Assembly (NCBI GenBank): GCA_031772625.1
Contig: CM062818.1
Span: forward strand, 1,280,660,277 to 1,280,724,276
Source: Pinus tabuliformis
Taxonomy: Eukaryota; Streptophyta; Pinopsida; Pinales; Pinaceae
Length of the DNA stretch: 64,000 nt
Reading direction: 5' to 3'
Numbering within the stretch: the first letter of the stretch is position 1; every line of letters starts with the position of its first letter. The notes under the pieces are model-generated. The model searched no databases. It was not told the DNA's origin and was given only the letters and a program-made list of their open reading frames with translations. Shown here one piece after another: positions 1 through 8,628 of the stretch. The position numbers and the translations under genes are program-made.

Positions 1-410
1 TGGGGAAATCAAAGTATGCCGTTACATGACATAGAGACAAAATATCTACAACTAGACTATGATAGTTATCAACAACTATCATCAGCAGCATCTATCAATC
101 ATGATTCAGACCAGCAACCATGTTCTCCTTCTACACCTGTTCCCCCTGAAATCAAAACACTATGAACTTGAACCAAGATCTTCTAGGATAATTCCAACAA
201 TGCATTATTAGAAGAATATGTATGCTCCCCCTGAACCTGTGCCATATGGTCTCTGTCATACCCATATCAGCCTCCTTTCATCCTGAGCCTGGCCCACTGT
301 TTTTCTTCAAACCAACATATACGCGATTGTATCCACATAAACCTGCATATGTACGTAGATTCTCCTCATTAAACTCACGTACAACCACTTTTCTCTGACG
401 CAGAAAAGTT
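1..410 (-). other. copia region after RNase H, with two polypurine-like runs
   Basis: No coding frame is recognisable. On the minus strand there are two G-rich purine runs, at 139-150 and 223-236, of the kind that primes plus-strand synthesis next to a 3' LTR. I could not align this segment with the 5' LTR at 5376-6907. It is therefore probably the spacer that SIRE-like elements carry before the 3' LTR, and the LTR itself lies off the left edge. Confidence 0.5.
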
Positions 411-1853
411 TCAATGGCAAGACGATGCATCAACTACTCCCAGCTTCTGTCTGAGGTATTCAAATATCTCCTTGGGCAATGGTTTGGTGAGTATATCAGA
501 AACATGTTCCTTTGAGGGAACATACTCCAATTTGACGTTTTGTTCAAGCACTTGTTCCCGGAGAAAATGATATTTGATAGGTATGTGCTTGGTCTTTGAA
601 TGCATGACTCGATTTTTTGAAATATTGATTGCACTTGTATTATCACATAAAGTGGAGATAGGTGGAGTACAAGTGATTTGAAAATCTTCCAAAATTTGCA
701 TCATCCAAAGGAGTTGTGTGCAGCAAGATGTAGCAGCCACATATTCTGCTTTAGCTTTAGATAAAGCAATTGAACTTCATTTCTTGTTGAACCAAGATAC
801 TAATCTAGAACACTTAAAGAATGCACCACCACTAGTGCTTTTTCTATCATCCACGCTTCCTGCCCAATCTGCATCTGTATATGCATGAAGTGTGAGATTT
901 GTATCTCCAGGATACCATAAGCCATAGTTTTGTGTCCCTTGAAGATAGTTGAAAATTCTTTTAACCACCTGAAGGTGTGCTTCTTTCGGATTTGCTCGGA
1001 ATCTTCCAACCATTCCCACTGCATGCATGATGTCTGGTCGGGTACCTGTCAGATAGAGAAGACTACCAATCATGGATCTATAGGTTGGTTGATGAACTAC
1101 TGTTGAATCATCATTTGCGCTGAGGCTGCAGCCTATTACCATAGGGGTACATACTAGTTTCAAATCTTCCATGCCATATTTCTTCAAGATCTCCTTGGGG
1201 TACTTGGTTTGTGACAAAAAGATACCGTCTTTATTTTGTTGGACTTGTAAACCAAGAAAATATATCAGTTCACCAAGCAAGGACATTTGAAATTCTTTCT
1301 GCATCACCAAAGAAAAATTTTGACTCATGGCTTCTTCGTTGCTACCAAAGATGATATCATCAACATATACAACAAGTATTATCAATTTATCTTTATCAAT
1401 TTTTACATATAGATTGCTATCTGCTGATCCTTTTGAAAAACCTTGTTGATGGAGATATTTGTCCAGATGATAATACCAAGCCCTTGGAGCCTGTTTAATA
1501 CCAAAGAGTGCCTTCTTAAGTCTGCATACAAGTTTTGGATCATTTTCAAGGATGAATCCATCTGGTTGCTCAATATACACTTCTTCTTCGAAGTCTCCAT
1601 TTAAAAAGGAAGATTTCACATCCATTTGAAAAACTTTGAACTTTTGAAAGCTAGAAAGAGTAAGGAACATTCTTATGGTGTCAAGTCTAGCAACCAGTGC
1701 AAAAGTTTCTTCAAAGTATATACCTTCTTGTTGAGCATACCCTTTACAAACAAGTCTGGCCTTGTTCCTAATAACATCACCATTTTCATTCAGATTGTTT
1801 TTGAATATCCATTTTGTCCCTATGACATTCTTATCATTTGGTCTAGGAAACAA
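411..1853 (-). pseudogene. copia reverse transcriptase and RNase H, broken
   Basis: The frame from 1853 down to 777 encodes a copia RT: the GTKWIFKNN start, the ARLVCKGYAQ motif, the LFGIKQAPRAW motif and the catalytic YVDD in VVYVDDIIFGS are all visible. It runs into the copia RNase H (AYTDADWAGS, DDRKSTSGG). A TGA at 774-776 interrupts it, and RNase H then continues in the same frame to 411 with the usual ending (HVSDILTKPL). Only this nonsense codon splits RT-RH. The upstream frame that carries integrase is shifted by 713 bases, not a multiple of three, so a frameshift lies between 1853 and 1967. The product would copy the element RNA to DNA in cytoplasmic particles. Confidence 0.92.
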
Positions 1854-1966
1854 CTCCCAAGTGTTATTATTTTCAATCTACTCAAGTTCTTCGTTCATTG
1901 TCTTGACCCAACATTCATATTTGCATGCTTCACTTACATTTTGTGGTTCAGTGGAGGAGAGCAATG

Positions 1967-2944
1967 CTAGATAGCTTGAAGCTTCTGAAATAGTTCTTCT
2001 TGTTTGTAACCTGCCTCTTTCTGCCCCAAAATTTGAGTCTTTGGATGATTCTTCTGAATGTACTTGGATGGTTTCTCTTCTTCTATCCTTATCTGTTCTT
2101 TTGGTGCCTCATGGGTTTCTTCTTCATCATAAGTCTGATTAGATGTTGAAGGATAGTCCTCATCATCTTTGCAATCTTCAGATTTTACTTGCCTAGGAAT
2201 GTTTCCTTCTTCATCAACCACTACATCAATACTTTCAACAATTTTTCCAAGTCTTTTATTGTAACACTTATATCCTTTGTTGTGGGGAGAGTAACCAAGG
2301 AGAATGCCTTCATCTGCTCTAGGTTCAAACTTGCCAAGGTTTTCATCAGTCCTTTTGATGTAACATTTGCTTCCAAAAATTTTGAAGTATTTAACCATGG
2401 GAGTCTTACCATACCAAAGTTCATGAGGAGTTTGAGTGTTGTTCACTCGGACGTTTGTCTTGTTGAGAATAGTAACCACAACAAATGCAGCTTCACCCCA
2501 GAAGGTTGCGGGAGTTCTAGACTCATCAAGCATAGCACGAGCCATTTGTTGAACTGTTCTGTTCATCCTTTCCCCTACTCCATTTTGCTAAGGAGTCCTT
2601 GCAGTAGAGAATTCCTGTCTTATTCCATGTTCTTCACAAAAATCGAAAAATTCATCCAAGGTAAATTCCCCTCCTTGATCAGACCTGAGGCATTTGATTC
2701 TGTGATCTGATTCATTTTCAACCAAGGCTTTGAATGCTTTGAACTTTTTGAAAGCTTCGTCTTTATGCTTCAGAAGTCCTATCCAACACATCCTTGAAAA
2801 GTCATGAATGAACGATATGAAGTATTCTTCTCCTCGAGGTGTCCTCTTCCTAGTTGGACCACACACATCAATATGGACAAGTTCAAGTGGCCTACTAGCT
2901 GATCCTTCCTTCTTAGGGAAAGTAGTTCTGATTTTCTTCCCCAA
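1967..2944 (-). pseudogene. copia integrase core and C-terminal region, broken
   Basis: The core has the first two catalytic aspartates in LVHIDVCGP and LRSDQGGEF. The third acidic residue is in NGVGERMNRT, just after an in-frame TAG near 2585 that separates the two open segments (2588-2944 and 1967-2566). Downstream are the TPHELWYGKTP and ILLGYSPHNKGYKCYN stretches that mark copia integrases, then an acidic linker. Integrase would insert the cDNA into host DNA. Both open segments and the pre-integrase zinc finger to the right share one reading frame, so damage here is by substitution. Confidence 0.9.
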
Positions 2945-3470
2945 CTAACATGATTTGCATATTGTATTTTCTGGAATTCTGTTGTCAGGGAGATCACAAA
3001 TTCCCTGATATTTGCATGCTTTCCTTACCTGAGAGAATCTTAGATGCCCCAATATTCTGTGCCATAGCCAGTGTTCATCATTCTTGCTTAGATAGCATTG
3101 TTGTTGTCCTCCCTTGAGTATGTATAGATTATTTGGTGTTCTTATGCCTTTGATCACTGTTTCTCGTGTATCAAGCTCATGAATAATACATCCATTTGAT
3201 CGAAATATTACCTCATTTCCTTGATCACACATTTGACTAACACTCAATAGATTATGCTTTAAGCCATCAACATACATAACATTTCCAGCTTTGACCTTTT
3301 CTTTCAAAAGAACAGAACCTTTACCTTTTATGAATGCAGGGGTGTCGATTCCAACTGAGACCTTCTTTTCCGTTTCTAAGGAACTAGATGATTGATTTTT
3401 TTCTTTATCACCTCTCATATGTTAGCATCCACTGTCAATGTACCACTAATTTTCATGCCCTTCCGCATAT
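2945..3470 (-). pseudogene. copia protease end and integrase HHCC zinc finger
   Basis: At about 3420-3460 the minus strand reads WYIDSGC followed by a stop and then HMRGDKEK, the signature of the copia aspartic protease active site (DSG). The open frame 2945-3418 ends in the GAG-pre-integrase zinc finger: LWHRILGHL supplies the histidines, and TICKSC the cysteines. A stop after the last cysteine (near 2942) separates it from the integrase core. It is in frame with Gag upstream and integrase downstream, which points to an originally continuous polyprotein. Confidence 0.85.
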
Positions 3471-3646
3471 AAGGCTATACCACATCTTTCTGATTGCGGT
3501 TCTTTCTTCCTCCATGTTTTGGGACTCAATGAAGCTTGTTCCTTCTGAGTTGTTTGCCGGAACCTACTCTTGCATTCAGAATCTTCATGACTGAAGTTGT
3601 TACAAATAGAACATTCTATTTCATTTTTAAGAGCAGAAAAGTTATT

Positions 3647-5320
3647 CTAGGTTCCTTTCATGATTCCAGTCACACTCCTTTGATTTCGTGCTTCTCTGGT
3701 CATGATGGTCTTGTAGGCAACACATTGAGCTGCTTTGTGTCCAAAGTTATGACAAGAGAAACATTGACCATTGAAGAAATTCCTGCGATTATCAAACCTT
3801 CCGTCCAGGTGATTGTAATTTCCATAGCCATTCGTTCTTGAGGAAAATTGAGAATGATTTACCTGCGGTTGGTTGTAGCTTCTGTTCATCCTTGAAGTAG
3901 ATTGCCCTCGATTTAATTGGTGGTCTTTGTTCACTCTTGAAGTAAATTTTCCTTGATTTACCTGGTGATCTGCATTGTGCCTTTGTTGTCGATTGTCAAC
4001 CTGTTCACTTCTCCTTGCTACTTCAAGAAAACTTTTGGAGGTAGATGGCTTCTATGCTTGAGATTCTTATTCAGTATACCCATGACCTGTCTTGATTAGA
4101 GGAGAATGTTGCACTTTGATAATATCATCTAAATTTTCAGATCCTTTAGCAAATTTAAGATTAAGAGCTTTTGTTTTCTCAATATCTTTTCTAAGTCCCA
4201 CAATTTCACATTCTAACTTTTCTTTGTGTTTTTGCCTTTTAGCAAGTTGGAATGTCAGAGTATCTATAATCGTATTCTTTTCTTCTAAATAAATTTCAAG
4301 TTTAGATATTTCTTCATGAAGACCTTCTTCATCTATAGCATCCAAGAAATCATCATCTTCAAAAGCCATCAAAATTCTATAATCATTACCTTGTTCATCA
4401 TCATCACTATTTGAAAATCCACCACTATCTTCATGTGTATAATAACTCTTCTTACTTACATTCTTTTTTATGTTCCATCTAATTGGCTCCTTACCTTTGT
4501 CAAGCTTATCTTTATGAGGACACTTGGCTGCATAATGACCGACTCTTCCACAAGCAAAGCGTTTAAAAGGTATCTTACCTCTGAATCTTCCAGAACGCCA
4601 TTGAAGGTTCTTGACAAAGTTTGATTCATCCTCTCCTTCTGACATATGTCCTAACTCATTGTATTCTCCTTTTCGTGAGGCTTTGAGTGTCGATTCTCTT
4701 ATGTCTGATGGTCCCCCTTTTCTCATTTCGAAAGAAATTAGGATTCTGTGTAGCTGTGACATGGTAATTCTTTGAAGATTCTGCTTTTCTTCTATGGCCA
4801 AAACTTTTGATTCAAACTTAGAATACAAAGATCTTAGAACCTTTTCAACCAAAGTAATTTCTTTTGTCTCTTCACCCAAGTTTTTCATACAATTAACAAT
4901 CTCATCTATAGGTAAGAAATAATTAGCCACACTTTCATCATTGTGCATTCTAAGATTTTCATATTGAATTCTGAGAGTTTGTAGTTTTGCACGTTTTACC
5001 TGATCATCTCCTTCATAGCTCAAAATGATCTTGTCCCATATTTCTTTACGGACTTGAGCTACATAACCTTGATAAATTCTGATTGAGATAAACTCCCTAA
5101 TAGAGTATTGACAGCCTTTGCATTTGTTTCATACTACTTCTTACCAGCCGTATTTGTAGGAATTGGTGATGGAAATGTGTATCCTGTTTCCACAATATCC
5201 CAAACTTTTGTACCAAGAGATTGAAGATAGGTTGTGATTCTTACCTTCTAATAGACAGATTTGCTTCCATAAAAGATTGGTGGCCTGATAGATGCCTCCT
5301 TTTGTAGTTGCTCATGATGA
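3647..5320 (-). pseudogene. copia Gag with coiled coil and two zinc knuckles, broken
   Basis: The open segment 4067-5023 encodes a UBN2-type Gag. ENLRMHNDESVANYF and the following ~100 residues are typical, followed by a zinc knuckle ACGRVGHYAAKCP and a charged stretch predicted to be a coiled coil (EEISKLEIYLEEKNTIIDTL). The leading Cys of this knuckle looks lost (RFACG). In the same frame, 3647-3934 carries a second knuckle, CFSCHNFGHKAAQC. N-terminal Gag sequence continues to about 5311 on the minus strand through stops or frameshifts. Two CCHC knuckles separated by a coiled coil are seen in SIRE-like elements. Gag would package the RNA. Confidence 0.85.
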
Positions 5321-5361
5321 TAGATCTTCCTTCAAGCAATCAAACTTCTTCTGAAGGACCT

Positions 5362-5373
5362 ACTCTAATTCCA
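5362..5373 (-). promoter_or_regulatory. copia primer-binding site (tRNA-Met type, degenerate)
   Basis: The minus strand reads TGGAATTAGAGT two bases after the CAACA end of the 5' LTR. It is the 3' end of initiator tRNA-Met complement (TGGTATCAGAGC) with three differences. The position is exactly where the minus-strand primer site should be. Confidence 0.75.
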
Positions 5374-5375
5374 AT

Positions 5376-6907
5376 TGTTGGAAATAATACTGAGAGGGGG
5401 GGTGAATTAGTATTATCAAATCAATTATTTTTCATTTCACAATCAGATTTGTATATGCTACTTCAACTATGGGAAACTGTGTATATACGCTACTGTGTCT
5501 AAAGCAACCAACGTATATCAGAAAGCTTAAGATTCATTAATTGTCGATCTTTAATCAGTGCATCAGGACTTCATTAATCATAAGAACAGTAAACAGGAGC
5601 AGTAAAACAGAATAGATCATCACACACATGGACACAAAGATATAAGGTGGAAACCCAATGTGGGTGAAAACCACCTGCTACAATTCGTCTCTATCTTCTT
5701 TTAATTAGAAACTTCTTTTTACAATGTTTCTATATTAGTGCAGTCTTATACCAGTATGCAAGCTGCTACCTGCAGAAGGCTACAACCTTCTCTCGTTCTC
5801 CAGCTTCTCCTGGAAGGGAGCTACAACCCCCTTAGCTCTTGTACTGGCTGAGGTACTAGTATGTAGGTGCTGACTTATAGAAGGCTACACCCTTCTCTTT
5901 TCTTCCAAGGACCACGTTTCATAAATTTCCATACTGGATCCATGAATTAAACATCAAGTATATCTACATCAACTAATCTCCTTTGCACCAAACAAAACTG
6001 AATCAAATAGTCACTTCTTTGAATGTTGTACCCAGAAAACAGTAACAGTAACCAGACACCAATTCTGAACCCAGAACACTGTAGCAATAAACAAAAGTAG
6101 CTAAAACATATTTCAAGATACGTACGCTACTTCAATGTGTACAACCTACGTGCATACGCGTAAACGCTATTTTGAATTACATAACCAGCCTGTATACATA
6201 CCTTTGCTTCGCTGAACCTGTGTACAGATCTATAAAGGATAGTTTATCCTTTTCACTTATTCAGACATCAATTATTCCTAGATTATCAGATTTATAGGTC
6301 AAGTTATGCTCCAAATATTACGGATCAAAACCACATAAAAGGTACTATTATTCAAGCCTTAAGATCTTGACCCATTAATAGAACTTATCCTTCTCCTTGC
6401 ACTTAGGTTCCTCTTTTATTCAGATCCAGCTAGGCACCATAACCCAATGACCAGTATTCTAGATCTAGTTCTTCATGAGATATTGAATGCTTGAGTCAAT
6501 GCCTTCGCCTAATGATCTCCTTCTCCTTTTATAGTCTTAGGCCTTGCACAATACCATGGTCCAAAACCATAAAGAATCAATACCTTGGACCAAATACCTG
6601 GGTTTAACACTTCAGATGAAATACCATGGTCCAAAACCATAGGTCCAAATACCGAGGACTAAATACCATGGACCAAAAATAAGTTTTCCCACACATACGC
6701 ACTTTTCTTTGCATGAAAGTGCATGCATATGTATATGCACCTTTCTATCGTTTAACTCGCGTGTATGTGCGCCTTGGTTAAGAGGAACGTGTGTATGACT
6801 CTTTTTCCTTCATTCTGAGAGCCTGAACTCTGATCTGTCATTTGAGTGAGTTGCCATCAAGGACAACACCTATGCCATAGCAGCAATCCTGTGTCATAAT
6901 GCCAACA
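5376..6907 (-). repeat. copia 5' LTR, 1532 bp
   Basis: On the minus strand it starts TGTTGGCATTATGACAC and ends CCAACA, giving TGTTG...CAACA inverted ends. The left boundary is fixed by the PBS; the right boundary is placed by the terminal motif and by the start of LINE sequence at 6908. It has no coding. A 20-base motif beginning ATACCATGGTCC occurs exactly twice (6551-6570 and 6621-6640), with a variant at 6663. The motif contains the palindrome ACCATGGT and lies in the 5' portion of the LTR (minus orientation), where promoter elements would sit. Confidence 0.85.
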
Positions 6908-7289
6908 CCATTATCTCTATACAAACTGACAAAAACAAGGAAAGTATTCAAGAAATAATTAAAAAATGGTGGCAACAATTTACTAAGAATGAAGTCGTGA
7001 ATATGACCTGGAACTTAATTCGAAGATTTATCCTCTAGTTAGTCTGGAAGGAACACAACTACCGAGTATTTCGTGACAAAAAGATCCTAGTTGAAACCCT
7101 GATGGAAGAAATTCATCCTCAACTTAATAAAACCATCAATAGCAGAAGAATTCAAACCTCAGAGGAACAACCATCCCATCAAGAAATGAGAATTTTAAAA
7201 AAATTTGACCTAGATTATCTGAGTGGCACAACCCACAGATCTAGAGAAATCCATATAAATTTGGGTTCTACAATGTGGCATACTTGCCT

Positions 7290-7727
7290 AGAGGGTTTGT
7301 AGAAACTAAACTTCAATGGATCATCCAAGGGAAACCCAGGAAAGTCTAGAACAGGAGGAGTCATTCAGGACAGGAGAATTAAAATTCAAAGGTTATATTT
7401 CATCAATATAGGTCAAGCCACAAATAATGCAGTACAGTTCCATGCCTTGAAGCAAGGGTTTGAAACATTGTGAAGAGAATGAATGGTGAATGTAATAGTG
7501 GAGGGGGATTCTACATTACATATTCAAGCGACATGTCGACTGTAATGTGTCTCTCACATGAACAATGTCATGAAGAATTGGCACCTTGACCAGGTTATCC
7601 GAAGGATTCAGATCCATCTAGATGAGTTTAAAATGGTGGAGTGTTCCTTGGTAAGAGGCTTAGCTAATGTGTTGGTGGATAAAGTGGCAAAAAATGGGTC
7701 AAGAGTGCTAGGTTGATTCTTGAGGTG
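7290..7727 (+). pseudogene. LINE RNase H domain, decayed
   Basis: The frame reads LNFNGSSKGNPGKSRTGG, then VIVEGDST, then GLANVLVDKVAKNG. These match, in order, the first strand, middle aspartate and last helix of the plant-type RNase H (RVT_3) at the C end of plant L1 elements. The first catalytic Asp (normally DGSSKGNPG) is Asn here, and several stops interrupt the frame (for example after FETL). RNase H would remove RNA from the RNA:DNA hybrid during target-primed reverse transcription. This copy cannot be active. Confidence 0.8.
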
Positions 7728-7951
7728 GCCTGGGAAGAGATGTTGGATGAATAGCTAGAGGAAGACTATCAAGCATAGATAGAGCAAGAAAAATCCACCT
7801 TAGAGGGGAGGAGTGACAAACGAGGTGTGGGTTAGGACCAGGGCATAAACCCACCTGCTGATATGAATGTTTAATAATTGTCATGGTTCAATAAGTAGTG
7901 AACTTTAGGAATGAACAAGGAGGCACGTGTCATCATGATACGGAGTAAATT

Positions 7952-8482
7952 ATGACTGACGATGGGAAGGAGAATAAATTGGGTTCAATGAATCATCTGT
8001 CAAGAGGCCACAGTAATTGGAAAGGATGGTTAAAGGAGTGGAGAATTAAAAGTACTAGCGGGGAGCTGTACTTGAACATGATTATGGAAATAATGAGCAT
8101 GTACAAACCCTTTGCAGATGTGAATGAGGAATATGGCCCCATCCTCACACAAATGTATTGTAACATCATTGGTAAGCAGAAGTTGTCGAAAATAGATGGG
8201 GAAGGTGCTCAAAGGATGGGGTGGCATGACATGTTCTGGATGTTTCCTTTATATGGGAAGGATGAAAGGTTTATAGGTTGCATAGTGATAATGCTGAAAG
8301 ATAAAAGGTGGTGCTATAGTGAGAGATATTTTATTTCTTTGAGAACTTTAGATTCCAAGACAGTAATTATGAAGGGACAAAATGTTGGTGGCAAGTCAAG
8401 GGGAAGGCCACAAGTGGATTCTCAGAGATCCATGACTAGTAAGAGGTCCACAATTGAGGATGAGCAAGAGAGGAGGCCCTAA
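7952..8482 (+). CDS. unknown 176-aa ORF downstream of LINE RNase H
   Basis: The open frame follows the RNase H remnant on the same strand after about 220 bases. I do not recognise a family. The protein has a Trp- and Met-rich middle (GWHDMFWMFPLYGKDERF) and a basic, Arg/Ser/Lys-rich tail (residues about 140-176). No signal peptide or membrane segment is visible. It is open while the adjoining RNase H is full of stops, so it could be a chance ORF in the LINE 3' region, a third LINE ORF, or a captured fragment. The start is simply the first ATG. Confidence 0.35.
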   Translation: MTDDGKENKLGSMNHLSRGHSNWKGWLKEWRIKSTSGELYLNMIMEIMSMYKPFADVNEEYGPILTQMYCNIIGKQKLSKIDGEGAQRMGWHDMFWMFPLYGKDERFIGCIVIMLKDKRWCYSERYFISLRTLDSKTVIMKGQNVGGKSRGRPQVDSQRSMTSKRSTIEDEQERRP

Positions 8483-8628
8483 ACTATCATGTAATGATCC
8501 TAGAGAAAGGAAAATAAATCATAAAAATCTACTAGAATGAGGTGAGGCACTTGTGAAGGAGCATCCCTGATAGAAAAAATAAAGAAGAATTCGAATGCAT
8601 TATGGATACTAGGAAATATCGAATGCAA

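Larger units (their letters stand above)
1..6907 (-). mobile_element. Ty1/copia LTR retrotransposon (SIRE/Maximus-like), 3' end outside window
   Basis: Read leftward from a complete 5' LTR (5376-6907), the element shows primer-binding site, Gag with two zinc knuckles, protease, integrase, reverse transcriptase and RNase H. The order PR-INT-RT-RH is that of Ty1/copia. The long LTR, the Gag coiled coil and the long region after RNase H resemble the SIRE/Maximus lineage. Gag, protease and integrase lie in one frame interrupted by nonsense codons; a frameshift between about 1853 and 1967 separates integrase from RT. The 3' LTR is not reached, so no target duplication can be checked. The right end directly abuts LINE sequence, which suggests insertion into that LINE. 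The element is not autonomous as it stands. Confidence 0.9.
6908..8627 (+). mobile_element. L1-type LINE, 3' portion only
   Basis: A truncated LINE begins at the copia LTR edge. It contains the region before RNase H (6970-7290, partly open at 7102-7302), the RNase H domain (7290-7727) and a downstream ORF (7952-8482). The right boundary near 8627 is where the opposite-strand ORF1 coding of another LINE resumes. There is no long poly(A); only short A runs precede the junction. Endonuclease and RT would lie left of the copia insertion, outside the window. Several in-frame stops show it is dead. Confidence 0.65.
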
